The translations under genes and the position numbers were made by a program. Positions 44,644 to 54,226 of a stretch of 64,000 bases of DNA are shown here, piece after piece. The stretch is from positions 1,922,001-1,986,000 of the forward strand of contig OZ253669.1 in assembly GCA_965263375.1 (NCBI GenBank), read 5' to 3'. The notes beneath the pieces were generated by a model. It saw only the letters and a program-made list of their open reading frames with translations. It was not told where the DNA came from and made no database searches. Origin of the DNA: JAJFFW01 sp965263375 (GTDB lineage: Bacteria > Pseudomonadota > Alphaproteobacteria > Caulobacterales > Parvularculaceae). Every line of letters begins with the position of its first letter. Within the stretch, counting starts at the first letter, position 1.

Positions 44644-45105
44644 TCAGCCTTGCCGTTCCCATCGCCCCACCTCTGACTGCCGCCAGTAGGTAGCCTCATG
44701 CCCAGCATCACGCGCTGCTTTCCAAAAAATGCGGGCGCCAGCCACAGCAGCATCCTGAGCGCCGTCAAAAATGGTGACGCAACGCACAAACTGATCGAGT
44801 TCTTCAATCGCCAAATCGCCGCCATCCACCAAGAATAGTACTTCAGCGCCATTGGGAACCTCGGCGCCTGTGGTCAACCAAATCGGCTGGCGCGCTGCTT
44901 CTTCTTCACTCGCAGCGCTTGCAGAATGAGGCAAGAACGCCTCATCCTTGTATGTCCATAAATATGCGTCAAGAGCGCCGAGCCGTTCCCGTGACCCTAC
45001 ACGCACAACTGCTTTCCAGTTCTTGGCTAGGGTCTTTTCTAACAGATCAGGTAAGACGTTCTCCAGTCGGGCGCTCTCAAGATGATAGAATAAAATTTCC
45101 GTCAT
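44644..45105 (-). CDS. holC: DNA polymerase III chi subunit
   Basis: Chi links the replicase clamp loader to single-strand-binding protein. The 153-residue protein begins MTEILFYHLESARLE and has LPDLLEKTLAKNWKAVVRV, LDAYLWTYKDEAFLPH and PIWLTTGAEVPNGAEVLFLVDGG, the standard chi pattern. It lies 39 bp downstream of pepA, the conserved pepA-holC arrangement. About 280 bases between its stop and the ppx/gppA start carry no supported gene. Confidence 0.92.
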   Translation of the reverse strand: MTEILFYHLESARLENVLPDLLEKTLAKNWKAVVRVGSRERLGALDAYLWTYKDEAFLPHSASAASEEEAARQPIWLTTGAEVPNGAEVLFLVDGGDLAIEELDQFVRCVTIFDGAQDAAVAGARIFWKAARDAGHEATYWRQSEVGRWERQG

Positions 45106-45144
45106 CGCTGAAAGATCCGCAACCTACCGAATTTTGCGGGCCAA

Positions 45145-46635
45145 TTAGGCCTCATAATTCTTTCGCACAAATGCATCCAGCAACCGCACCCCAAAACCAA
45201 CCCCGCCCTTTGGCGTAACTGGCTTATCTTTATTTGACCAAGCCATACCTGCAATGTCCAAATGAGCCCAAGCCTGGTCTTGTTTGATGAAATTACCGAT
45301 AAAGGCGGCGGCCGTAGAAGATCCGCCGCCGCGTCCGCCTACGTTTTTCATATCGGCAATGTCAGACTTAATCATTGAATAGTGGGCTTTGCTGAGCGGC
45401 ATGCGCCAAAGATTATCGCCGCTTTCCTCGCCAGCGTCTAATAATTGCGCAGCAAGCTCATCATCCGGGGTGAAAAGACCCGCGTATTCATTCGCCAATG
45501 AAATGATGATTGCACCGGTCAACGTCGCAAGATCAACCACAGCTTTTGGTTTATATGTTTCCTGTGTCCACCAAATTGCATCGGCTAAAACAAGTCGCCC
45601 TTCGGCATCGGTATTGATCACTTCAATCGTTTTGCCGGCCATTGATGTCACAACATCGCCTGGGCGTTGGGCCAAACCATCAGGCATATTTTCAACAAGC
45701 CCGATTACACCGACAACATTCACCTTGGCCCCGCGACCAGCAATAGCCGCCATGGCGCCGGTCACCGCCGCCGCGCCGCCCATATCCCATTTCATGTCTT
45801 CCATGCCAGCAGGAGGCTTCAGCGAAATACCGCCCGTATCAAATGTGACCCCTTTACCAACGAAAGCGACAGGCTCTTGACCTTGCTTGCCGCCGTTCCA
45901 TTCCATCGCAACGAGTTTTGATTCGCGATCAGAACCTTGACCAACGCCAAGAAGGGACCCCATTCCTAGCTTTGTCATTTCCTTTTCGCCAAGGACCTTT
46001 ACCTTCACGCCAAGTTCTTCAAGTTCTTTGCAGCGCTCTGCAAAACTTTCCGGATAAAGAATGTTTGCAGGCTCTGAAACCAAGTCACGCGCAAGGAAAA
46101 CTCCCTCAGACACTTTTTCCAGATCCGTAAAGATCTTTTTCGCCCCTGTCGGCGCACCATGAATAGACAGTTTGGTAAGCGTCGGTTTTTGGTCTTTTTC
46201 AAGGGTCGTGCGATATTTATCAAAACGATATGATCGCAACACCGCCCCTAACGCCAGGCGCGCAGCCGTTTCCTCGGCTTCATCTTCTTCGCTGAAACAA
46301 TCGCCAAAAACAAAAGCAGCTGATTTTTCTTTCGTCTTCAACAATCGTGCAATCGCTTTTCCTGCAGCTTCTTCCGCTTTTTGCAAAGTAAAGTCACTGC
46401 GCTTTCCAAGCCCGCATAACAATACCCGAGATGCAGTCAGCCCCTGAGGCGCAATCAGCTCAACGAACTGATCAGAGCGCGCTGAAAAGCTCGCGCTTTT
46501 TGATGCGTGCGCAATCGCCCCTTCGCTTAGCGCGTCAACTTCCGCAAAAGCGGCGCCGTAACCGCCTTCATCAAAACACGGAACAATATAAGCGCCGGTC
46601 TTCGGCAATGCGGACTTAGAGAAAGTGATTTTCAT
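45145..46635 (-). CDS. pepA: Leucyl aminopeptidase (cytosol aminopeptidase, M17)
   Basis: Manganese/zinc exopeptidase removing N-terminal residues. The metal and catalytic residues are in VGKGVTFDTGGISLKP (Lys, Asp), DMKWDMGGAAAV and VINTDAEGRLVLADA, the M17 signature. The N-terminal macro-like domain occupies about residues 1-160. The 496-residue length is typical. GGAAG precedes the ATG. It is divergent from lptF across 357 bp. Confidence 0.95.
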   Translation of the reverse strand: MKITFSKSALPKTGAYIVPCFDEGGYGAAFAEVDALSEGAIAHASKSASFSARSDQFVELIAPQGLTASRVLLCGLGKRSDFTLQKAEEAAGKAIARLLKTKEKSAAFVFGDCFSEEDEAEETAARLALGAVLRSYRFDKYRTTLEKDQKPTLTKLSIHGAPTGAKKIFTDLEKVSEGVFLARDLVSEPANILYPESFAERCKELEELGVKVKVLGEKEMTKLGMGSLLGVGQGSDRESKLVAMEWNGGKQGQEPVAFVGKGVTFDTGGISLKPPAGMEDMKWDMGGAAAVTGAMAAIAGRGAKVNVVGVIGLVENMPDGLAQRPGDVVTSMAGKTIEVINTDAEGRLVLADAIWWTQETYKPKAVVDLATLTGAIIISLANEYAGLFTPDDELAAQLLDAGEESGDNLWRMPLSKAHYSMIKSDIADMKNVGGRGGGSSTAAAFIGNFIKQDQAWAHLDIAGMAWSNKDKPVTPKGGVGFGVRLLDAFVRKNYEA

Positions 46636-46992
46636 AAATCTTCCGAGATGTTTTAGGAAGGCGTCAAACGCCCAAAGGGATTACAACGAATCAAAAATAC
46701 ATCAATACAACAATTCTGGATAAGACGATCATATTTAGAAGACAAGAGCCCGAACGACGCCGTCATTTTGCAAATAGGGGTTTTCTTTATTTTTTTGAGT
46801 GCAGGGCTAAATTCTTGCGCCAGCCTTTGATCGCGAAAAACTATTTATCTTCCCACAAGAAAACAGTTTATAGTACCTTTTGCAAACATTGCTTGCCAGG
46901 TGAATAACCTTATTTATGGGTATCAATTCGCAACGCTACCTTTTGGGACAAGACATCATCTGTTAAATTTCTAGCAAGGAAACTTTGTTCGG
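46636..46992. other. Divergent promoter region pepA/lptF
   Basis: No coding frame is supported in these 357 AT-rich bases. It must carry promoters for pepA-holC and for lptFG(D). I see no clear operator or terminator. Confidence 0.5.
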
Positions 46993-48111
46993 TTGTTCAG
47001 CCTCGATCGATATATTTTTAGACAATGTCTATCGCCCTTAATGCTGTGCGTTATTAGCATCACGCTGATTGTTTGGATGACCCAAACACTTCAGCGAATC
47101 GATATTCTTATTGAAAATGGCTCAGGCCTTCTCATGTTCATATGGTTGAGCGTGCTAATCGTACCTAGCCTTTTAGCAGTTATCATCCCGTTTGCTTTGT
47201 TTGGCGCCACGTTATACGCCCTTCATCGTTTACATTCTGATAGCGAGATCGCTGTGATGTTTGCCGCTGGTGTTGGACGTTGGCGCATCGCAGCCCCTTT
47301 ATTGGGTATAACGGCCTGTGCAACCGCCTTAGTGCTTTGGGTTAACCTCGACCTTATGCCTCACAGCTACCGCCTTTTAAAACAAGAGGTCGCTGATTTA
47401 CGGGCCGATTTCGCCACATCCATACTGCGCGCCGGACAATTCACAAACCTTTCTGACGGATTTACCGTTTATGTCGATCAAGTTCGTCCTGGCGGCCAAC
47501 TGACGGGTGTGTTGATCAACGATTATCGAGATAAGGAAAAGGGCAAAGTGTACATGGCCCAAAGGGGGCTTTTACGTGAAAGCACTTCTGGCCCAATACT
47601 GTTTTTATCGAATGGCAATATCCAACGGATCGACAAGGATACCGGAGAACCAGATTTCGTTCGCTTTGCTGAAACCGCTGTCAATATTTCTGATTTTGGC
47701 GACAAACGCGGCGAGCTACAATTGGAGTTGACCGAACGGTATTTATCAGAACTCTTCAATCCAGATTTATCCAACCCCTGGGATCGTTTATATGCGGGGG
47801 AACTGATAGCAGAAGGGCACAACCGTCTTGCGTCCCCGCTCTACGCTTTCGCTTATGTACTTCTCGCCTTATATGCGCTTGTCGGCGGAGCATACAGCCG
47901 ACGTGGTTATGCTTTGAGGATTTTACTTGCATGCGCCGCCGCTGGTGTTCTTCGTATTTGTGGGTTTATCACCCAAGGATACGCAGCAGAAACATCCCAT
48001 AACTGGCTTCAATATACTATTCCGATCAGCGCCTGTTTATGCCTCGCATTTCTTCTATCGTATACAGGTCGCGCAACAAGCGCTTCACTTTCGCAAGAGG
48101 GAGCCGCTTAA
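46993..48111 (+). CDS. lptF: LPS export ABC transporter permease LptF
   Basis: Inner-membrane permease of the LptB2FG complex that extracts LPS from the inner membrane. The 372-residue protein has N-terminal membrane segments (about residues 15-110), a periplasmic beta-jellyroll (about 130-260), and three C-terminal segments. The start FSLDRYIFRQCLSPL and EIAVMFAAGVGRWRI coupling helix are family features. No ATG is in frame; I use the TTG at 46993 with AAGGAA about 10 bases upstream. Its stop overlaps the lptG start. Confidence 0.92.
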   Translation: MFSLDRYIFRQCLSPLMLCVISITLIVWMTQTLQRIDILIENGSGLLMFIWLSVLIVPSLLAVIIPFALFGATLYALHRLHSDSEIAVMFAAGVGRWRIAAPLLGITACATALVLWVNLDLMPHSYRLLKQEVADLRADFATSILRAGQFTNLSDGFTVYVDQVRPGGQLTGVLINDYRDKEKGKVYMAQRGLLRESTSGPILFLSNGNIQRIDKDTGEPDFVRFAETAVNISDFGDKRGELQLELTERYLSELFNPDLSNPWDRLYAGELIAEGHNRLASPLYAFAYVLLALYALVGGAYSRRGYALRILLACAAAGVLRICGFITQGYAAETSHNWLQYTIPISACLCLAFLLSYTGRATSASLSQEGAA

Positions 48112-49205
48112 TGCCTCCCCCAATGCTAATCCAATATATTTTAACGCGCATAACCGTATCCGTTGCGGTGTTATTCTTGATCCTCTCAAGCTTGATCCTC
48201 GTGATCGATCTTATTGAGAATATGCGGTTTGCTGGCAAAATACCCGATGCGGATTTTGCCGTAGCTCTTCAACTCACTTTTTTACGCCTACCTGGCCTCG
48301 CCCTTGCGCTAACGCCTTTTGTCTTCCTTTTTGGCGGTATATGGATGTTTATGCAGCTCAATCAGCGCTCAGAAATATCTGTGATGCGCGCTGCAGGGCT
48401 ATCCGTATGGCGTTTGATTGGCCCTCCTGCGCTGCTTGCCGCATTGTTCGGCTTGTTCTCTGTAATCATTTTGGATCCCGCAACCTCACGGTTTTACGCT
48501 TACGGTGATGAAATAAAGAATCAATATGGGCGAAAAACCAAAAGCCTTGTTGATATTTCAGAAGATGGAATATGGTTGCGCCAGCGCGCCGGTAAAGGCG
48601 CTCTCTTGTTAAACGCCCAAAATTTCGACCAACAAAATGCGTCACTCCATAACGTCACCGCTTGGCGCTTAGACGAAACGGCTTTATTCATCGAGCGGAT
48701 TGACGCCGATTATGCCCTTCTATCGGGAGAGACGATTGAGCTGCACAATGCCAAACTGAAAAACGCACAAGACCGCGAAGCTCGCAACATACCCATATTA
48801 GCCGTATCGACGACCCTAACGTCAGAGGACCTGGGTGAGCGAGTGGTTCCCCCTGAGACGATGTCTATCTGGCAGTTACCGCGGTTCACTATGCTGGCGG
48901 AGGCTGCGGGGCTTCCCACAAAACGGTACGAAATCCGATTTCATGACCTTTGCACCACTCCGCTAAAGCTTGTCGCCATGATCTTGATCGCCGCAATATT
49001 TTCATTGCGCCCATGGCGTCAGGGCGGCGGCTTTCGATTATTGCTACAGTCTATTGGCGCTGGCTTTGCCCTTTATATATTGTCTGAGATCTTTATCGCT
49101 CTTGGAATGTCTGGCGCCGCACCTGTCGCGCTTGCCGCATGGACGCCGCCTGTTGTCGCTGCGCTTGTCGCCGTGGCCACTCTGTTGCAACTTGAGGACG
49201 GATAA
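48111..49205 (+). CDS. lptG: LPS export ABC transporter permease LptG
   Basis: Second permease of LptB2FG. It starts LIQYILTRITVSVAVLFLIL, and EISVMRAAGLSVWRLIGP is the coupling helix that contacts the ATPase LptB. The periplasmic jellyroll lies about residues 125-250, followed by three membrane segments. The ATG at 48111 overlaps the lptF stop (TAATG). The open frame extends back to 48039 within lptF, which I reject. LptD follows after about 220 bp. Confidence 0.93.
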   Translation: MPPPMLIQYILTRITVSVAVLFLILSSLILVIDLIENMRFAGKIPDADFAVALQLTFLRLPGLALALTPFVFLFGGIWMFMQLNQRSEISVMRAAGLSVWRLIGPPALLAALFGLFSVIILDPATSRFYAYGDEIKNQYGRKTKSLVDISEDGIWLRQRAGKGALLLNAQNFDQQNASLHNVTAWRLDETALFIERIDADYALLSGETIELHNAKLKNAQDREARNIPILAVSTTLTSEDLGERVVPPETMSIWQLPRFTMLAEAAGLPTKRYEIRFHDLCTTPLKLVAMILIAAIFSLRPWRQGGGFRLLLQSIGAGFALYILSEIFIALGMSGAAPVALAAWTPPVVAALVAVATLLQLEDG

Positions 49206-49424
49206 CGTCTCAGCGTCTTTTGCTTTTTATCGCTATAACTGTAAACAAATCTATATGCCCCATGGACGCCAATTCAAAGCTCGGCTACGAGGACAAAAAA
49301 TGGACATTTTTTTGCTCTTCTTGACGCATCATCGGCAAACACGAATAAGCTGTGTCGCTTTTTGGAAGACCTGAAAATCTTCGGTTTAAAAGCGTAAGTC
49401 GCTATTTGCGACTAAGGAGGATTG

Positions 49425-51860
49425 TTGCGTAATCGAAAAAAAATCGCCAGCGTTCTCACGTGTGCGGTGTTCACCGCAACGCCAATTACTTTGCGCGCTA
49501 GTCTGAATGATGATCTTTACGCCTCTCTTCCAAGGGGGGCGTTTAAAACAACCTATACCTTTAGTGATGAGCGCTCACCGCTTTCACCTCCGGCAGGTCC
49601 CTCTCTTTCCTCATATCCCCCTTCATCACCCCAGACGCCTGTTCAGGCGAACACTGTTAAATCAAGTCAGCCCGTGCCACCCGTTAAGGATGATGAAATC
49701 ATCTTTGAAGCGGACGAAGTAACACGCCAAGATGAGCAAAGCCCCATTATTGCAAGCGGCAATGTACGCGCCTTTTTCGAACGCCGTTACCTACACGCTG
49801 ATCGCGTATCATATGACCCAACTAAAAATATTGTCATAGCAGAAGGTAATGTCTCCATTACTGACGATAAAATGGAGACTGTTTTTGCCGACAGATTTGT
49901 TCTAACCGGCGATTTGCGTGATGGCATTGCGGAAAATTTCAGCGCCTTACTCGCTGAAAATGCGCGCTTAGCGGGCGATAATGCTGTTCGCGAACAAGGT
50001 GCTCGAACGCGCATTCGAAAAGCTGCTTATACCGCTTGTAAAGTCTGTACGAGCAATGGAGATGCAAAGACGCCGACTTGGCGCATTCGGGCGTTAAAAG
50101 TGACTCGGGATCAAGAACGCCGGGTCGTACGATTTCATCATGCTTTCTTTGAGTTAAAAGGCATACCCATTCTTTACACGCCTTATGTTCAAGGGCCTGA
50201 CCCTAGCGTTGAACGACAATCAGGTTTTTTAACTCCCTTAATTGGTGGATCAAGCCGTCTGGGTTTTAACGTAGAGCTACCTTACTATTTCGCTTTTTCA
50301 AATCACACGGATGCAACGCTATTTCCCAAATACACCTCAAACGAAGGCGTTTTGTGGCAAGGCGAACTACGTCGGCGGGGAAAAAACAGCTACAATGTGC
50401 TTTCCGGCGGCATTATCAATGTCGACAACACGACGACTGAGGAAGAAGAAAACCCGAATGTCAGCATCCCTGGGGTAAGATGGAATATCTTTGGTCGGGG
50501 ATATCGTGACTTTGGGCCGAATTGGCGGCTCGGCTATGATATTGAGCGGATATCAGACGATACTTTCCTTCGTAATTTCGATATACGCCGTCGGGGCGAT
50601 TTGCGCAAAGAACTCGATACAACCAATTCCAACCGCTTAAAATCTCAAGTTTATGCTAATTGGAACAAGGGCGGCTCTAACCTTTCGATAAATACCTTTT
50701 TATTCCAAGGTCTACGCGCCCAAGATGTAGCAGAGCGCATCCCCTATGTTTTGCCTTTAACTGATTTTCAGCACGATGTTGGCCGGAAAATTGGCGGGGG
50801 TAATGTGCGCTTTAACGCTAATTTTGCTTCCCTGCAGCGCACCAAGGGCCTGGACACCAGACGCTTTAGCGCAAGCGCCTATTGGGAAAGAGAAAAAATC
50901 ACAAAAAATGGTCACCGTTTGAAAGCTTTCGCAGAAGTTCGTGGCGATACCTATTTCTTTCAAGACCTTGACGAAGGCAATGAGCTCACTTTAGGCCAAC
51001 CAATATCGGACGAAGCAATTGATGATCCCACTAAATTTGTTGGCCGATTTGCGCCGACAGGCGGTCTTGAGTGGTCTTACCCACTGACCAATCGAATTCG
51101 AGGGGCAAGGTTGTTTATAGAACCGCGCGCGCAATTGGTCGTTAGCCGGGCAAACCAAAACCCAAATAGCATAATCAACGAAGACGCCCAAAGCGTTGAA
51201 TTCGATTACACCGGTCTTTTTGATTATAACAAGTCTACTGGTTTTGACCGTTTCGAGGACGGTCAACGCGTGAACATTGGTGTACAAACCTCTGCCATAT
51301 TTGACAACGGCCTCAATGTTGAAGGTTCCATCGGTCAACAATACCGCATTCAAAACACCGGGGCCTTTGATGAGCAAATCGGTCTAGGTCAGACCCGGTC
51401 TGATTTGGTTGGAGAGTTAAATTTCAAATACAAAAGCCTCATTGGCATGCAAAACCGGTTTCGCATTGATGACGAGAGCTTTAGCATTAATCGCGCCGAA
51501 TCTTTAGCTTACGTCAACTTCGGCCGTTTTAGCGGAAATGTAAATTATGTGCGCCTTAGCGAAGAGAGTGATGCTGGCCTTGATAGACGAGAAGAACTAA
51601 CCGCTAGAATGCGTCTTAAGCTCACCCGAAATTGGAGCGCAGGAGCAAGCTGGCGAGAAAACCTCCAAGCTGCAACGGATACGAATGGAACGATCCGACA
51701 AGACTTCCTTTTGGAATACCGGGACGAGTGCTCAAGCCTAGGGTTTATTTATCGTCAAGACCAAACCCGCGATGCAGGTCTAAAAAGGGATAACGCGATC
51801 TTAGTTCAGTTCACACTACGATCCCTTGTAGATTCGCCGCCAGCGGTACCCGGCTTTTAA
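49425..51860 (+). CDS. lptD: LPS-assembly protein LptD
   Basis: Outer-membrane LPS translocon. A signal peptide (residues 1-27, ending near TLRASL) is followed by a Pro/Ser-rich linker. An OstA-type periplasmic domain comes next (about 90-220, with IIASGNVRA and AEGNVSITD repeats) and then a large barrel ending LRSLVDSPPAVPGF. Cysteines occur in AACKVCTS-like YTACKVC and in the C-terminal RDECSSLGF, positions suitable for the plug-barrel disulfides. AAGGAGG at 49414-49420 marks the start; of the two in-frame TTG codons (49422, 49425) the second has better spacing. In relatives surA, pdxA and rsmA follow; here they do not. Confidence 0.9.
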   Translation: MRNRKKIASVLTCAVFTATPITLRASLNDDLYASLPRGAFKTTYTFSDERSPLSPPAGPSLSSYPPSSPQTPVQANTVKSSQPVPPVKDDEIIFEADEVTRQDEQSPIIASGNVRAFFERRYLHADRVSYDPTKNIVIAEGNVSITDDKMETVFADRFVLTGDLRDGIAENFSALLAENARLAGDNAVREQGARTRIRKAAYTACKVCTSNGDAKTPTWRIRALKVTRDQERRVVRFHHAFFELKGIPILYTPYVQGPDPSVERQSGFLTPLIGGSSRLGFNVELPYYFAFSNHTDATLFPKYTSNEGVLWQGELRRRGKNSYNVLSGGIINVDNTTTEEEENPNVSIPGVRWNIFGRGYRDFGPNWRLGYDIERISDDTFLRNFDIRRRGDLRKELDTTNSNRLKSQVYANWNKGGSNLSINTFLFQGLRAQDVAERIPYVLPLTDFQHDVGRKIGGGNVRFNANFASLQRTKGLDTRRFSASAYWEREKITKNGHRLKAFAEVRGDTYFFQDLDEGNELTLGQPISDEAIDDPTKFVGRFAPTGGLEWSYPLTNRIRGARLFIEPRAQLVVSRANQNPNSIINEDAQSVEFDYTGLFDYNKSTGFDRFEDGQRVNIGVQTSAIFDNGLNVEGSIGQQYRIQNTGAFDEQIGLGQTRSDLVGELNFKYKSLIGMQNRFRIDDESFSINRAESLAYVNFGRFSGNVNYVRLSEESDAGLDRREELTARMRLKLTRNWSAGASWRENLQAATDTNGTIRQDFLLEYRDECSSLGFIYRQDQTRDAGLKRDNAILVQFTLRSLVDSPPAVPGF

Positions 51861-51941
51861 AGGAATGCAAAACAGTCGGCCAACTGTCTGATAACGGCAA
51901 AATAGTTTCAAGCATTTACGAAACCTAGCTATAGACAGAAA

Positions 51942-51965
51942 AAAGGCGGCCCATTGACCGCCTTT
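51942..51965. terminator. Convergent terminator between lptD and the fadB-type gene
   Basis: AAAGGCGG (51942-51949) and CCGCCTTT (51958-51965) form a perfect 8-bp stem with an eight-base loop. A-rich sequence flanks the left and a short T run the right, so it can serve both converging genes. Confidence 0.65.
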
Positions 51966-51985
51966 AATATCGGCATGTAAAAATC

Positions 51986-54193
51986 TTAAGCCGCGTCTTC
52001 TAGGGGAAAAAAGCGTCGATTGTTATCTTTGACCATGTCTCGCAAAATTTGCGGCGGCTCGAAACGCTCACCGTACTTAGCGGACAATTCCTCAGCACGC
52101 GCAACAAACGCGTCAACGCCTATCCCATCGACATAACTGAAAGGACCACCGGTAAAAGGCGGAAAGCCCCATCCAAAGATTGAGCCAATGTCGCCCTCAG
52201 CCGGATTGGTGAGGATATTTTCTTCTAAGCACTTAATGCAGTCAATTGTCTGACGATAGATCAGACGATCACGGACATCTTTTGGATCAGGTTGATCATC
52301 GCTGACCGGAAAAGCATCCGCCAGGCCTGGCCACAACCCGCTCGGCTTTACGGAACCTTCAGCATAATCATAAAACCCTTTACCGTTTTTAATGCCAAAG
52401 CGGCCGAATTCTTCAACCATCTTCACATTTACAGCATGCGCAGGACCTGGATCGTAATCATCACCAAGCGCTTTAATTGTCGCCTTTCCAATCTTTACCG
52501 CAAGGTCAATGGCGACGCTATCAAGAAGCTGCAACGGTCCCATAGGGTAGCCCGCCATGCGCCCAGAATTTTCAATCAACGCGGGCGCGACACCTTCTGA
52601 AAGCATCCGATCGCCTTCATCATTGTAACTGCCGACGCATCGTGACGTGTAAAATCCGCGGCCGTCATTCACAACAATCGGTGTTTTCTTAATGGCGCGC
52701 ACATAATCAAGGGCGACAGCAAGCGCCTTGTCGCCGGTTTTTTCGCCCATGATCATCTCAACAAGCGGCATCTTTTCAACTGGTGAGAAGAAATGAATTC
52801 CGATGAAATTTTCAGGCTTCGACCAACTTTCTTGTAGCTGTGTAATTGGCAGCGTTGAAGTGTTGGAGCCAAAAGGCGTATCAGCGCCAACAACGGCTTC
52901 TGCTTTGGCTGTAACATCCTTTTTAATGCCAACGTCTTCAAACACAGCTTCAATAATTAGATCAGCGCCCTTTAAGGCTTCATAGTCAGTGGTGGGCAGA
53001 ATTTTTCCAAGAAGCGCTTCCCCCGCCTCCTTCGCTAATCGGCCACGCCCCACAGCTTTGTCTACAAGTTTTTGAGAGTAGTCTTTGCCCTTATCCGCCG
53101 CTTCCTGACTGATATCGATCAGCACAACTTCCATACCAGCTTTTGCTGACTCATAAGCAATGCCAGCGCCCATCAGGCCCGCACCAAGAACACCAACCTT
53201 ACTTAACTTTGTTACTGGTAGGCCTTCAGGGCGACGCATGCCTTTTTCCGCAGCAAGTTTGTTTACGAATAAAGAACGTATCATCGCCGCAGATTGCTCG
53301 CCTAGCGTTAGATTTGTGAAATATTTCGTTTCAATCTCAAGCGCACGATCAATCGGCAGTATGGTGCCTTCATAAACACAGCTTAGGATATTCTTTACAG
53401 CGTCATAATTACCGTATGTCTGGCCTATGGCCATCGCGCCCGCGCCAGCAAAGGTCTGAACGGTGCGCGGATCAAAGGCGCCCGCCCCGCCAGGCACTTT
53501 AAAACCTTTCTTATCCCATGGCTGAACGGCTGTTTTTAACTCTAAAACTTTGGCTTTTGCCGCCTCAATAAGATCAGTATCTTCAACAACAGCATCAACA
53601 ATCTTCATGCCAAGCGCTTGATCAGCTTTAATATTACCGCCCGTCGTTAAATATTGAAGGGCGGGCTGGATACCTATCATACGCGGCAAACGCTGAGTGC
53701 CGCCGCCGCCTGGCAAAAGACCAACTTTTACTTCCGGCAATCCAAATTTTGCAGATGATGTCGCGACCCGCGCATGACAGCCAAGGGTAAGCTCAAATCC
53801 ACCACCTAGCGCTTGACCACGCACAGCGGCGACTACGGGTTTTGCGGTCGCCTCGCCTTTCAAAAGAGCTTTGGCTGAATGGCCGCTTGTTTCCAGTTTC
53901 CTCATAAGTTTATTAAACTTAAAATTCTCTGCATACATACCAGAAGCGCCAAGTTCATCCCGTCGCGCGGTTTGAGCCTGCAGCATCCGCAAATCTGCGC
54001 CTGCAACAAAGTCTTTTTTAGCCGAAGTAATTACGGCCCCAACGATCCCCTCTTCTGCAATGACACGATCAACCGCCGCATCAAGCTCAGTCATTAAGGT
54101 TTCGTTCAAGACGTTCATCGACGTGTCAGGCAAATCAATTTCGATCAGTGCAACGCCGTTATCATCGACAGAAAAGTTTAGCGTAGTCGTCAT
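51986..54193 (-). CDS. fadB: Bifunctional enoyl-CoA hydratase/3-hydroxyacyl-CoA dehydrogenase (FadB/FadJ type)
   Basis: Multifunctional alpha subunit of fatty acid beta-oxidation, 735 residues. The crotonase domain (about residues 1-200) shows SAKKDFVAGADLRML for the oxyanion hole and LGGGFELTLGCH to GLPEVKVGLLPGGGGTQRLPR with the catalytic glutamates. The NAD-binding domain starts GVLGAGLMGAGIAYESAKAG (about 330), with the HFFSPVEKMPLVE catalytic His block. Two C-terminal helical domains finish the protein. The thiolase gene lies 33 bp upstream, so the two form a fadAB-type operon. This would degrade the fatty acids produced by the alkyl-sulfate and triacylglycerol loci. Confidence 0.94.
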   Translation of the reverse strand: MTTTLNFSVDDNGVALIEIDLPDTSMNVLNETLMTELDAAVDRVIAEEGIVGAVITSAKKDFVAGADLRMLQAQTARRDELGASGMYAENFKFNKLMRKLETSGHSAKALLKGEATAKPVVAAVRGQALGGGFELTLGCHARVATSSAKFGLPEVKVGLLPGGGGTQRLPRMIGIQPALQYLTTGGNIKADQALGMKIVDAVVEDTDLIEAAKAKVLELKTAVQPWDKKGFKVPGGAGAFDPRTVQTFAGAGAMAIGQTYGNYDAVKNILSCVYEGTILPIDRALEIETKYFTNLTLGEQSAAMIRSLFVNKLAAEKGMRRPEGLPVTKLSKVGVLGAGLMGAGIAYESAKAGMEVVLIDISQEAADKGKDYSQKLVDKAVGRGRLAKEAGEALLGKILPTTDYEALKGADLIIEAVFEDVGIKKDVTAKAEAVVGADTPFGSNTSTLPITQLQESWSKPENFIGIHFFSPVEKMPLVEMIMGEKTGDKALAVALDYVRAIKKTPIVVNDGRGFYTSRCVGSYNDEGDRMLSEGVAPALIENSGRMAGYPMGPLQLLDSVAIDLAVKIGKATIKALGDDYDPGPAHAVNVKMVEEFGRFGIKNGKGFYDYAEGSVKPSGLWPGLADAFPVSDDQPDPKDVRDRLIYRQTIDCIKCLEENILTNPAEGDIGSIFGWGFPPFTGGPFSYVDGIGVDAFVARAEELSAKYGERFEPPQILRDMVKDNNRRFFPLEDAA

Positions 54194-54226
54194 AGTGCTG
54201 TCTTTCTTTAAATCTCATTCAAGCGT

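Noticed and set aside
44460..44852. 130-codon minus-strand frame extending beyond holC
   Set aside because: First half overlaps holC in another frame; the remaining tail has no recognisable pattern or start signal, so I leave 44360-44643 as gene-free.
45389..45880. 163-codon plus-strand frame
   Set aside because: Antisense to pepA with its M17 signature; shadow frame.
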